Of a stretch of 64,000 nt of DNA, positions 1 to 10,707 are shown one piece after another. The stretch covers positions 7,356,902-7,420,901 of the forward strand of contig NC_087076.1 in assembly GCF_026151205.1 (NCBI RefSeq). Direction: 5' to 3'. The notes beneath the pieces were generated by a model. It had not been told where the DNA came from and made no database searches. It saw only the letters and a list, made by a program, of their open reading frames with translations. The first letter of the stretch is position 1. Each line of letters opens with the position of its first letter. The stretch is from Bolinopsis microptera (taxonomy: Eukaryota > Ctenophora > Tentaculata > Lobata > Bolinopsidae). The translations under genes were made by a program, and so were the position numbers.

Positions 1-305
1 TGTTGAGTACAATCTCAACACTCAGTACACTTAAATCATGCTTTCATTGTAAATGTATGGAGAGGTTACTTGAGGTAACATTGTGGAGGCGGCTCACAAT
101 ACACCAGCTGTTTAAACGTGAACCTTCTAGTAAGAAATACCTGAATATGTGAAAAGAGAATGTGTCACCAGGTGTATACTGTATACTGTATTCGCATCAT
201 GATAAGTCACTCATATGCATTATGCGGTTACATGTGAGTGTATTTTTGTCTACCCATTTTACCTCTACAAGAGATTCTAGAGAAGGGACGTAGATATCAA
301 TCTGT

Positions 306-345
306 TTGAGGGAGGGAGGGGGAGGGCCGGGGGAGGGCTAGCGAA
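306..345. repeat. G-rich low-complexity tract
   Basis: A run of GGGAGGG-type sequence on the plus strand lies in otherwise AT-rich DNA at the left edge. It has no coding potential. The rest of 1-420 shows nothing I can assign. Confidence 0.6.
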
Positions 346-420
346 CATCAACCGTTATAAAAATTAGTACAAATGTTTGGGGGGAGGGAGAACTGACCGT
401 TAAATATAAATCAAGAACTA

Positions 421-582
421 TTAGCGACTAACGTAAAGAATATTCCTGATGTTAGTCCCGGTAAGGTTGAAAGCACCAGCTCGTTCCTCTATCATCCTAT
501 CTATCTCATCGTTATCACAGAGGAAGTCAGGCAGGTCTGCAAAGTCTCCTCCATTATCTTCCTCTTCCTCTTCACGGCTCAT
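421..582 (-). CDS. Short acidic ORF, probable 5' coding exon of a gene running off the left edge
   Basis: On the minus strand an ATG at 582 opens a 53-codon frame that begins MSREEEEEDNGGDFADLPDF and ends at a TAA at 421-423. The composition is coding-like: an acidic N-terminus, then a mixed amphipathic stretch. A cluster of CRE half-sites with one perfect TGACGTCA lies about 90 bases upstream, as expected for a compact promoter. No convincing GT donor stands out before the stop, so this is either a micro-protein or a first exon with a weak donor such as GTTAGT near 429. I do not recognise the protein. Function unknown. Confidence 0.4.
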   Translation of the reverse strand: MSREEEEEDNGGDFADLPDFLCDNDEIDRMIEERAGAFNLTGTNIRNILYVSR

Positions 583-648
583 AGAGAGACAGCTCAGCTC
601 ATATCGCTATCACATATTCTAGTGGTTCAACTCTATTAATTATTATCC

Positions 649-677
649 ACGTCAGTGACGCCATGACGTGACGTCAT
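649..677. promoter_or_regulatory. CRE/ATF site cluster
   Basis: A perfect palindromic cAMP-response element TGACGTCA lies at 669-676. Further half-sites (CGTCA, TGACG twice) occur in the preceding 20 bases. The cluster lies 67-95 bases upstream of the ATG of the minus-strand ORF at 421-582, a typical core-promoter distance. Use by CREB/ATF-type bZIP factors is inferred from the motif only. Confidence 0.5.
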
Positions 678-1321
678 ACAATAACATTGCAGCTCCTGTT
701 ATTACTGCAGTAGGGATAGTTTCTGTACATTTTATTATTGAAAATACATTAACTCTTTAAAAAAGATCTGTTTGTTCGGGAGTTTGATAAAGGTGTTGCC
801 TGACGCAACAATAAAAGCCGTCTCGATTTAAACACTTGCGTTTTTTACACTTCTCTACTGTAATATTTGGGATATTTGTTAGGATCCTTATATTTCAACA
901 AGAACAGCCTATATGTGAATAAGTGTCTAATTACTGTAATTTTAATTGGGTATTAATTACCAATACTCCAGATACATCAACAGTATGTTAACGCTAAGTG
1001 GAAAGCAGAAGTAACAGCTTTCTCTAAACGTTGTAAATATTGCAATTCAGTAGACGGTAATACTCAAATTACAGTTCGCTGCTCAGAGCTCAGGACCTGT
1101 CTTACTTTCCTAATATACACAAAATACTCTCAAATAATCGCAACTCTCAGCTCTGCTGTCAAGACTCTAGTGTATTAATCATGTATTACTTATTTAATTG
1201 TGTGCTCTGATTAACGTGATCCAGGACTCTACGTACTAACTTGTAGATTGTAATATTTGAAATGAGAGGAGAATATACCCTACAACAAGATAAGTGATCT
1301 GTATGTATACAGATCAGGGAC

Positions 1322-1466
1322 AAAAGGATTTCGCGATTATTTTGGCCAAAAATCGCGGTACCGCGAAATTTAGGGAAATTTAACAGGCTATACATTAAAC
1401 TATACATAAAATTTGTCGCGGAGAATGGGAAATTTCGCGATTTCGTACATGCCGCGAAATCCTTTT
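1322..1466. mobile_element. Small MITE-like inverted-repeat element
   Basis: AAAAGGATTTCGCG at 1322-1335 is mirrored exactly by its reverse complement at 1453-1466, giving 14-bp terminal inverted repeats around 117 bp. The interior contains a further palindrome (TCGCGGTACCGCGA). A diverged copy of its right half, including the core TGTCGCGGAGAATGGG, occurs at 21165-21220, so this is a dispersed family. No transposase is encoded. I could not define a clear target-site duplication, so the superfamily is open. Confidence 0.55.
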
Positions 1467-2034
1467 AGATATACTATACAGTATGTATAGTATTTAGCGG
1501 TGCAATTTACTAGACTTCAAGTACAAGCTAATTCCTTAACGGTAGAAAAATCAGGATGAACTTCGTATTATAGCCACACATACATTCACTTACATAATAT
1601 GAGAAAGAAGCTGGCAGATGTCCAAATGCTGGGGACAACAATAGTGCACGGTTCTAATAGGGCTTCTAATAGCATCGTTATTCCCTGGTCTCAGATCATA
1701 GTCTTTGTTCAACAATCCCACATTTGCGAGAAAAATAGTTCAGGTCTTTTAAATACCTAAAATGTTTGGCACTCATCCAATACAATAATTGAAGAACATT
1801 TCGTTTTAGACAAGAGAGTTTAACATGAAGTTAACAAAGTTATTAACATCCGGAGAGTGTCAATGTGTCAATGTACTGGGTTCATTTACCATAACATGAG
1901 AATCTATAGAGACAGTTTTTGTGGTGTAGTGATATGTGACTGTGGTGTGACTGTGTTGTGTATTAGTTCCATTGTCTCATCATTACGTTAGTGGACATTG
2001 GGGATAATTGCCAGCTGTCTGGGGTGTGTGCCGG

Positions 2035-2139
2035 GTAGATCCTGTAGGTACAATAAAGCAATACTGGATGTAGATCCTGTAGGTACAATACAGCAATACT
2101 GAATGTAGATCCTGTAGGTACAATACAGCAATACTGGAT
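2035..2139. repeat. 35-bp tandem repeat, 3 copies
   Basis: The unit begins GTAGATCCTGTAGGTACAAT and ends ACTGGAT. Three head-to-tail copies differ at only a few positions. No gene is linked to it. Confidence 0.85.
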
Positions 2140-3475
2140 GTACAGACTTTTTTTTCAATTGGCTCGCCCAACCATGGCTACTTCACATATTATAATAGCT
2201 TCCGTTACCAGGGTAACACCAGTAATGTTACCGTTAGCAAACAATTCTTGTTTAAACCCTAGCTCACATTTAAAATACTACTACTGTATATTATAAATAC
2301 TCCTGTGCATTTCTCTGCTTCCTTTTTCTAGAGCTTGTTTGCCATTGTCACAAGGTGGACGATAAACCGTACGTGAAACAAAACCCAATTGCTATCATAT
2401 TCTCACATTTCAGCTTTCCTTATCAATGTGAGATAAGGGAAAAGCTTGGGAACTTGACGTCATACTTACATTTATCAGAGTCACAAGTTAAACAATACTT
2501 CTTATCTAGTGTTCACAGCTGTTTTATTTCGTCTTATCGGAAGTAGAAGTGGAAGTTCCACTTCCGAATGCACCAGAATGCGCAATGCAAATGGTGACCT
2601 CACTCTTAAATCCGTTTTCTTATTCAATTAAAGAATAACGATAAATGAACGGGTTTATTAGTATAATATATATTTGAATAAGCTTCAATATTCATATTCG
2701 GAACTTCCTACCCTGATTTCGTTAAGCTGAGGCAGGTGGCCCACTTTTTTCTTAGAAAATCAGATTATTTTTCCTTCAAACTTCTATTTTCTCAGAGTTT
2801 TCCTTTTCAGTTTTAAATCCAGAACAAACATTACTTATTCACTTCAGTGTTACGTGTTATTTATTAGTTGCTAAGTAAAGCAGTGAAACATCGAGTACAG
2901 TAAAATTTATAAATTAAATAAGTTTCATTTCTGAACTGATCCCTCAAAAATAGGATTTAATAAAAATAATATGGTCGAAGGTTGCACTGCAACATATAAC
3001 AAGAATACATAAAAAGAATACATAATGAGAATATTATATAATATAATACGAATATAAAGTATTATTATATTATAGTATATACTTTAAATTATTTCATACT
3101 TTCAAGCGAAATGTGCAACGTATCTATCGTGCATGATTCAATGAAAAACAAACATTTCTAATTTGAAAAATTTAAATAGCTATCAAATAATTATGAAACA
3201 ATATCAGAAATGCCTAATAATATATTTAGTTTTACAGATAAGTCTCAATATTCTCAGTACAGCTGCTCCACCAAATTTCCTATAAAACTCTTTTATCTTT
3301 TCTCTTCTTTAAAGTCTGTAATAATCTACAATAGTCTATTACTTCCTTTTATTAAGTATTCTGTAATATAAAATTTCCATTTCACGTCACTCTCAACTCT
3401 CTATATTCTAATCTCCTCAGCTATTCTCCCTTACTCTATCTGAACCAATAACTACTCAAAAGTTACACACACCCC

Positions 3476-3532
3476 CACGTGGGCCCCACGTGTCAGGCTC
3501 AGTGACCACGTGTCAGGCCCAGTGACCACGTG
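3476..3532. promoter_or_regulatory. Tandem E-box (CACGTG) cluster
   Basis: Four CACGTG palindromes occur at 3476, 3487, 3507 and 3527. The last three sit in a 20-bp tandem unit (CACGTGTCAGGCYCAGTGAC), so they lie on the same helical face two turns apart. bHLH-ZIP factors (USF/Myc/MITF type) bind this motif. It lies 0.8 kb beyond the 3' end of the NABP-like gene, so the target gene is unclear. Confidence 0.4.
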
Positions 3533-4304
3533 TCCTCAGGTAACCAAGGTAACCAACCCCGGGGGATTATGTACAACTCGCATTGTATCCGCTCTGTATT
3601 AAAGTGTCTTTAATACCCTAACAAATATCACATGTCACGTTAATGAGGGATTCACCTCAGGACTTTCATAAAGTAGTGAGGTTTCTTTTCCTCATCTGTT
3701 GAATGGAGGTGGAGGACGGGGGTATTGACCTGTAATTAATTCAATTTTAGTTAATTATTAATTATATCAACTTGATTAACTTATCCTCCATTTCAATCAT
3801 CGGTAAGTAGTATTTCCAACTTAAAAACAATTTAAGCTAGATCCATACCATTGTATTTGTAATTGTGTACTATTATATAATTATTGTGACTAATGAACAT
3901 GGTTCTACGAGAAACTCAGCTTGATAAATTAATAATAAATTAATATCTAAGAGTAAAACTGACCCCTCCTAGGATTTCTGTGGTCTCTGAAGTTTCCATT
4001 GTATCCTCCCCTGCAGTAAGAATCGTTAAAGTTTTGAAACTTGATTCGAATTTTACAATTCTAGAAACAAATTTTCTTTAAAATTAGCGTATCGTTAAAA
4101 TCAGGTGTGCTTTCCGTCTTATCAAGTAAAACGTATAAGTGAATAAGCTTATCGGACTGTAGCTGTGTGCGATTTTATGCAAATGTAATAAACGTGACAG
4201 TAGGATGTATTTTCTTTGAAAAGTCAAGTACACTACACTGAAGCTGACTCGTGTCGACAATGACACGGATAACAAACCAGGTACGGTTTTGGAATTATCA
4301 TGTT

Positions 4305-6125
4305 CTAAAAGTCAGGTACGCAAGAAGTTAATGTTACATAAATAAATAAATGATTTAACAAATCTGCAGACCTGATGTTAGGGGTAGAGGGCCGGATGGG
4401 CCTCATGTCGGGGCCCATGTTGGGAGGCAGACTGGGGTCTGTGATTATCTCACTAATGTTCGGCATCTCGGCATATAACATGGTGAACCTGAAATCATTA
4501 ACTTTAGTACACACACCTAGGTGGATCTAGCTTGAGAAGACAGTGTCTACGGCAACTGACTGGCAAAAGCAGTGCTTGTCTTATTCTGATAGGTACACTA
4601 AATCAGTCCAAAAACTTATCTAGATCTTTACTTACTCCCCAACTTTAGCGACGCTGCCACTGCGACCAACATAGACTACTAATCTGTTGCTGTATACCCC
4701 CATGTAACAGTTTGTTAGCTGCAATATATCTGATTCCTGGAAAATTTGTATAATTTAGTAATCACACCTCACCTGTATAGAATCACACCTCACCTTATTA
4801 TATATATTATTTTTTATTATATATATTATTTTTTATTATATATATTATTTTTTGAGTAAACATTGGCTGGTACTTCGGGCCGGTCCCCAACAAAAAAAAC
4901 CTGTATAGAATCACACCTCACCTGTATAGAATCACACCTCACCTGTATAGAATCACACCTCACCTGTATAGAATCACACCTCACCTGTATAGAATCACAC
5001 CTCACCTGTATAGAATCACACCTCACCTGTATAGAATCACACCTCACCTGTATAGAATCACACCTCACCTGTATAGAATCACACCTCACCTGTATAGAAT
5101 CACACCTCACCTGTATAGAATCACACCTCACCTGTATAGAATCACACCTCACCTGTATAGAATCACACCTCACCTGTATAGAATCACACCTCACCTGTAT
5201 AGAATCACACCTCACCTGTATAGAATCACACCTCACCTGTATAGAATCACACCTCACCTGTATAGAATCACACCAAGGACTCCACAAAGACAGCTCCACT
5301 GACCCAGTCTGATCTGCTACTTTACAAGCCTTCACTGTCTGTCCCCCTTTAACAACTTGAGGGTCCCCTGGATCAGAGCTTTACTTATTTGGGCAGAAAA
5401 CATGTGAGTAAATATAATAGTTGATTGATTGAAATAAATTTTCGTGCACATACAGAATGAATGGTTAATAATTTAATATATATGTAGACCAAGGTCTGTG
5501 CACGGGATGCTTCCTGGAAGAATCCAGTTCTTTTAGCGGGGCACCCTACCTAAAGCCAAATTGAGATATAATAATCATATTCCTAGAGAAATAATCAGAA
5601 ATCGAATACCAATCAAATAATATGATATATAGGAGTAGTAACCATATTTACTATGCAAAATGCCCCAACCACATAGTGTAAATTTATATAGAATTCAAAT
5701 TCCATATCGTATCATCATTAAACCTCAATAGTCAATATAATAGCCCAAGCAAAATTAAATAACTTCTTATATACCTTACTGTCATACTACAAATTAATTA
5801 AACATTTGAAATCTGTTAACCAGAGAATAAATTTCTAAACCTAATGCAAGTGAAATAATTTAGATGCAATAATGAATGCCTAATGTGAGTATCATCTGTC
5901 AATGTCCTTGTAAAAAAGTCTGTAAAAGAGATATGAGTAACTAATATAGAAGAAAAAACAGGAAGTTGTCGTCTGTTGAAAGTAAGTAGCAACAATGAAT
6001 TGAGGAATACTGTGAAGGATCGTGGAGCATACATTACCTACATGTAGTACGATAACCCGGAGGTTCACACTCTTCATCCCCATACAAAGGTCTCCAACCT
6101 TGTGGTTATGAACTGTCTGCGCCAT
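4305..6125 (-). CDS. SOSS-B/NABP-like single-stranded DNA-binding protein (OB fold)
   Basis: Four coding exons on the minus strand fit in phase: 6125-6038, 5367-5258, 4736-4636 and 4488-4372. The last may read on to the stop at 4305 or splice again at a weak donor. Exon 1 starts MAQTVHNHKVGDL and ends in a VNLRVIVLHVG strand. Exon 2 carries ACKVADQTGSVELSLW, exon 3 DILQLTNCYMGVYSNRLVV and exon 4 FTMLYAEMPNISE. In order these match the OB fold of human NABP1/NABP2 (hSSB), including its CKVADKTGSI motif, without gaps. In that family the protein binds ssDNA and RNA in the SOSS complex for double-strand-break signalling. Intron 1 (5368-6037) contains a 554-bp dispersed repeat. Intron 2 contains the 21-bp array made from the exon 2 donor. 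The C-terminal tail is not settled. Confidence 0.82.
4771..5278 (-). repeat. 21-bp minisatellite made of the NABP-like exon 2 end plus splice donor
   Basis: The unit, read on the minus strand, is the last 15 bases of exon 2 (TGTGATTCTATACAG) followed by the first six of intron 2 (GTGAGG). Eighteen near-identical copies run from 5278 down to about 4901. A stray copy at 4771-4795 is separated from them by an AT-rich insert of about 100 bp. Every unit keeps a consensus CAG/GTGAGG donor. Because 21 is a multiple of three, the array is open in the NABP frame and would encode CDSIQVR repeats. On the plus strand the array is also open, but this is a shadow. Confidence 0.93.
5424..5978. repeat. 554-bp dispersed repeat, copy 1 (inside NABP-like intron 1)
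   Basis: Nearly identical to 58900-59453, with only scattered substitutions and small indels. Both copies start at TTGATTGAAATAAATTTTCG and end at GTTGTCGTCTGTTG. There are no obvious terminal inverted repeats, no long ORF and no clear poly(A). It could be a SINE, a solo LTR or another short retroelement. It fills most of NABP-like intron 1 and ends 60 bp short of the exon 1 donor. Confidence 0.85.
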
Positions 6126-7019
6126 CTAGTTGTAAAACTGTTAGAGGATTCTTGTGTCATTTGGGATGATTGCCAACGATAAATCGCACGGCAGATTGCA
6201 AAATTAACATTGTTGGCTTGATCAGTATGATCTGGTATATTTCAAACGGTTGGATAGTCTGGGGATAAAACACAACTCGTATGACAAGAAAAGGTGTAAA
6301 AGATTTGAAAATCGTATACATTGTACAGTATGATAGAATACATATAAACATTATGTATTGGTTCTCAAAAAACGAAACATCATGAAAACTGATTAAGACG
6401 TAGAATTAAATGGGATAACAATTACCCCGCCACGGCGTTGTCCAATGTAACTAATTATAAATTTTCAAATATTCACCGAGCTCGGTATTGCGATCTTCAA
6501 AATATAAAATAAACATTTTGTATATGCCATGCAAAGTATTCATGAAAAATTTAATCACAATGATGTTTTCTCAAATATAACATTATATCAAATTTTTTAC
6601 ATCGATAAACATTTAAATAGCATGCCAAATTATTCTAGAAGTAAGTAAACAGTGTACTTAACTATTTCACGGATTCTGAACTTGTGCATCTTGTTAAATA
6701 TGAAAAGATGACCTGGTCTGAAAGATAACTCTTAAGCAAGATCAACATACAGATCTACTAGATAACAACTAAAAGACGAAGTAAATATTGACTGCAAGAA
6801 TCACATTCGTGTAGGTCGAGAGGACAGCCGAGTGTAACCTCAATATTAAACCTTGAAAGTCTTCCTTGCCAGGCACAAGCCCAAAAACAGATCTATACAC
6901 TACTAAAGTTTACTGTATCTATTCACAGATAAATCTGAGTTTCTGAAATTATTGTTCAATGAATCAAATCTGATCAAGTTCAAATCTTTACACACATGTC
7001 TACTGTTTAGAAGTGATCT
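6126..7019. other. Spacer between NABP-like and REEP-like genes
   Basis: AT-rich, with no supported coding exon. It should contain the NABP-like promoter and the 3' UTR of the REEP-like gene. I see no TATA box or repeat that I can assign with confidence. Confidence 0.4.
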
Positions 7020-7499
7020 TTAGTCATCCTTGGGGAATTCCACAACAGGAGCCTTGATTGAGTTGACAAAGCCATCCAGGGCAGAAAGAGCAGGCTTCAG
7101 TATTCCATTGTATAAGACAACAGCTCCATTGCTCTCACAAGGGAACATGCACCAGAGGAGGAGAGCCATTTTGAAGGTTAGGTAGATAGGAATGCTTGTG
7201 ACGAGGAATGAGAGGAACTCGAACAGGTACAGAACGGCGAAGATGATCCAGTAAGCAATCCACTGTGTAGGGTATTCTCCACTCTTCTCAGCCTTGTAGG
7301 ACATCCATGCTGGGTAAATCATGGCCAACACTGTAACCAGAAGATCAGCACCATAAAAGTCAGTGGCAGTCCAGAGAGCCACAAGACCCCAGAAGGCGCC
7401 GGTAACATGGGTTACAGTGACAGGGAATCCAATGGGAGGAATGTTTTTGTGAACAAACCCAAGAAACACACTGTATGGCACAGCAGTGGAGGATGACAT
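7020..7499 (-). CDS. REEP5/6-like (TB2/DP1/HVA22 family) ER membrane-shaping protein
   Basis: A 159-residue frame starts at ATG 7499 (MSSSTAVPYSVF) and ends at 7020. The start follows a clear acceptor (ATTGCAG at about 7505-7511), so the open frame upstream to 7655 is intron and 5' non-coding sequence. Family landmarks are in order: a hydrophobic hairpin (about residues 30-55), MIYPAWMSYKAEKS, TQWIAYWIIFAVLYLFEF, a second hydrophobic hairpin, then LLWCMFP..SNGAVVLYN. These match the YPA, TQWL-YW and LLWC-P-SNGA signatures of REEP5/6 and yeast Yop1. Such proteins bend ER tubules through paired hairpins. The length is close to that of Yop1 and somewhat below REEP5. All these coding bases lie in one exon. 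Confidence 0.9.
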   Translation of the reverse strand: MSSSTAVPYSVFLGFVHKNIPPIGFPVTVTHVTGAFWGLVALWTATDFYGADLLVTVLAMIYPAWMSYKAEKSGEYPTQWIAYWIIFAVLYLFEFLSFLVTSIPIYLTFKMALLLWCMFPCESNGAVVLYNGILKPALSALDGFVNSIKAPVVEFPKDD

Positions 7500-8819
7500 A
7501 TTGAACACCTGCAATATTGTTAACATATTAGTAAGCTTGTCAGTTGATGATTGTTGGTCAACTGCAATCATAGGTGGACTGATTTGTTTTAAAAAGTGTG
7601 TGATGAAGTTAATATTTTTGTAAGAAAAGTGGGTTAATTTTCGAATTTTATACATGACATCACAATCGAGCCATTATAGATTTACTGCTCATAAATTCTT
7701 ACTTACTAATATAAATAATTGAAATTTAATTCTACATGGGGCCGGGGTCACAAGTCACTGTGCAAAAATTTGGGCTTATTGCTCAGTCCTGAGTGCCTGA
7801 TTGAAAGCAATGGTCATTGTCCAGCTATAAGGTTGGACAATAGTCAATAAATAAACAATTTATAATAAACTAGAAATCCAGTGGTCACAGGGAGGGAGGT
7901 AATAGTATTCTTTAGTAGTCAGTTGTTATTGCATCAAAAAAATATACATCACAACCAAAGATAAGAAAAACATTTTAAGAAAACAAAATAACCATAAAAT
8001 CCGCGCGTTGGCTGATTGCCTCAACTTGGATTAATAGTAATTTCAGTTGACAGATGCTCAAGGATGGTAGTTCAAAAGGCCCAGTGCACCATCGACAAGA
8101 TCGAGGACTCAAGTGCCAGTAATGGTTTTCCGAATCCATTTTTGCCGATTTGCTCAGTGGTCCTAGTAAGCCGCGTCCTACTACTAAACGGCACATGATG
8201 GTTTTTGTTTTAATACATCTTTTTTATTTAATAATCAAGGCTTGACAATTCAGTAGGTGGTAAACGATCGCCATAACGGGGCATAATTTTGTTAAAATTC
8301 TCCGAGTTAGCGTAGATTTAGGATAGCCCTGTGTAGAGCTTTTACTCTAAACCCTTGGTGTAGGGCTCATCAAAACGATACAGCCCATTAAATGTTAAAA
8401 TGTAGCTTGCACGTAATATGACAACAGAAACGGTTATCCAAGCATTCTGAAAATCTAACGGAAAATGAACCTAGCTTGCCCCTTCATAAAGATACTTGCT
8501 CTTGAAGTTAGAACTTTTTTGAAGAATAATTTTATAAAATCACAAAAGTTATGAATTAGTATTCTTTGGTGTTGGGCCATCGTTCAGCAGGCATATTTTA
8601 AGTTTTAATTCAATGTCAAAGATGATAGGAATAAGAAATATTTATGTGGAGGTTTCTAAGAAATTTGCGCAAAATACGCACCAGAACTGTTATACGAAAT
8701 TCGGTAAAAACCCAAAATTGCCATAATCAGATTTCAGGCCAGGTACCTCAAAAACCATATTATATGTTAAAATTGAGTTGGAGATCGGAAATTGGTCAAA
8801 TATCATCTCTTTTTGATTA
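7500..8819. other. REEP-like 5' region and intergenic DNA
   Basis: The REEP-like intron and upstream 5' UTR exon must lie here, but I could not place the upstream exon. The ORFs at 7975-8198 on both strands have no family signature and no splice context. Confidence 0.35.
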
Positions 8820-9482
8820 ATGTCAGGGTAACCTGTATCGGCCACCTTATACTAAGAAGGCTCGGTACACGGAGTGTGCCTTTCTAGAAGAATTCGAAGA
8901 CTACCTTAAAGACCTCACAGTCAAACCTGGTTTCCCCATCATTGCTGGATTTAATTGATACAGAACAGTTTAAAGAAGATATTTTAATTTCAAAACTGAC
9001 AAACTTCCCTAAAGACATGTCTCCGAATGATGCTGTTGTCCTTTACAACACCGTGCTCACTCAGTTAATGGATAAACACTACATCCTTACATAATAAAGA
9101 AGATTACTAAGAAGCCAATGCCCTGGTTAGACCTGGAACTTCGTATTCTCAGGCGGAAGAGAAGAACTGCTGAACGTGCGTGGAGAAAAGATAAAGTAGA
9201 TGATATAGACAGTGCAAGATCTGAGTACCTGAGATCTGATTATGTTAAGCTAAGAGAGGAGTTTTCCCGACTAGAGTTTGTCAAAAGATGCGCTCACCAC
9301 AAAACCTCTCTTAGGTCCTCTTCAGGGGATACTAAAGCGTTGTACAAAAAAGTCAACAGGCTTTTAGGAAATGACACCCAAAACCCTCAAAACTACAAGG
9401 ATCCAGTGAAACGCTCTGCGCAAACTAGCATTCTTGCTTCGAATCGACGAGATGGTTGCAGAGCAACGATCTGGAAGGGTTG
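8820..9482 (+). pseudogene. LINE remnant: endonuclease tail and pre-RT linker (CR1-like)
   Basis: From about 8829 the plus strand reads CNLYRPPYTKKARYTECAFL and later KPGFPIIAGFN, the YRPP...GDFN part of an APE-type endonuclease of CR1/jockey-like LINEs. A frame break at about 8960 follows. From 9118 an open frame (PWLDLELRILRRKRRTAERA...KALYKKVNRLLGND) matches the linker between endonuclease and RT in the same families. The RT itself is missing. This is a decayed, internally deleted copy. Confidence 0.7.
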
Positions 9483-9858
9483 ACATCGTCACTTAAGGAA
9501 AAACACAATTAGTTTCATGGAGAGGTTATAAGTTAATCATTTCTTAAAGTATCGAGTTGAAATTTTGCTCGAAGTTTATTACTTATATCTAGTTTAAGGT
9601 GTGTGTAAAATCTTAATATCGTATCTGAAAGGCTGCGTTTTTAAAAGTTAGAAAGCTAAAATTGTCCTTTTCCATTTTCAGGCTTATTTTGCCCAAAAAG
9701 TCAGTCAGGGAACATCGGATTGTTTTGATGCTTGACATGAAATTGTTCTCTGAATCCTGGGGCATGTCATTTTTGTTGCCCTCAAAATATATTTATTCAA
9801 CTGGAAAGTTAATCTTTTGATTGCACATAAAGCCTTGCTGGGCCGCGCTCAGCATGTC

Positions 9859-9905
9859 ATTCCGCCTAATCTCTATGTTTATAAACATGATAGCCTGAGG
9901 TCCCC
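9859..9905 (+). repeat. Short sequence shared with the 5' end of the RLE retroelement
   Basis: CATTCCGCCTAATCTCTATG...CATGATAGCCTGAGG closely resembles the first bases of the insert at 13828 (CATTCCGCCGAATCTCTATG...AATAGCCTGGAG). Both can fold as a CTAT/ATAG hairpin. It may be a 5' fragment of a related element or a shared 5' motif. It lies 140 bp upstream of the LINE ORF. Confidence 0.5.
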
Positions 9906-10707
9906 AGGTAAATAAAGCCAAAAAACAAATTAAGGCACATTTTTCGTTTTTCATATTTACAGATTTTTATAAAATTTCGATATATAATAGGCATGTGCTT
10001 GAGACTTGTGCTAGGAAGGGTGAAAAATAACTGCAACTAGTACAATTGTGTATGAGTTATGAACAACACTGTAAATACAGAATTCCTTCATCAGATTTGT
10101 CATTTGTAAACAGACAGTCAAGTATGTCTAATCCTGTAAATATTGTAAAGAATCCTCTCTGTATCAGTACATGGAATGTTACTTCTCTTGTCAGTAATTC
10201 CAGTAAGATGTATCAATTAGGAAAAGGTGTTGATGATTATGGACTAGAGCTCCTTGGGGTAACTGAAACACATATGGCTGGATCAGGAACTCAGACTTTG
10301 AGCAATGGGGCTGTTTTGGTTTATTCTGGCAGGAGCGATGGAGTATGGAGAGAAGGAGTTGGTGTTGTTCTTTCCAAAAAGATGAAGAATACTCTCATAT
10401 CATACACCCCTGTATCAGGACGGGTTATGACTGCCCGTTTACATAGCAAACCCATCAACATTAGTGTTACAGTTGTGTATGCTCCAACTGAGGATGCAGA
10501 AATCAGTTTAAAAGACTCATTCTACAAGGAATTGAATGATGTTCAATCGGGACTACCTGCTCATGATATAAAAATAGTTTTAGGAGATTTTAATGCTCGT
10601 GTTGGAAGGGATACTGATGCTCACCCTGGTGTTATAGGAAAACACTCATATCACACAGAATCAAATGATAACGGAAAACGGATGCTAGATTTCTGTACTA
10701 TGCACCA

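Larger units (their letters stand above)
583..4304. other. Intergenic region, mostly unassigned
   Basis: No convincing gene was found on either strand. The short frames here lack codon bias and splice support. The region holds the CRE cluster, a small inverted-repeat element at 1322-1466, a 35-bp triplicate at 2035-2139 and the E-box tandem at 3476-3532. The remainder is AT-rich. Confidence 0.5.

Noticed and set aside
4863-5312. Plus-strand ORF of CIESHLT repeats as a gene
   Set aside because: It is the antisense of the donor-derived 21-bp array; openness follows from a 21-bp unit lacking stops on either strand.
7500-7655. N-terminal extension of the REEP-like protein
   Set aside because: A splice acceptor lies just before MSSS, and the upstream residues do not resemble the family.
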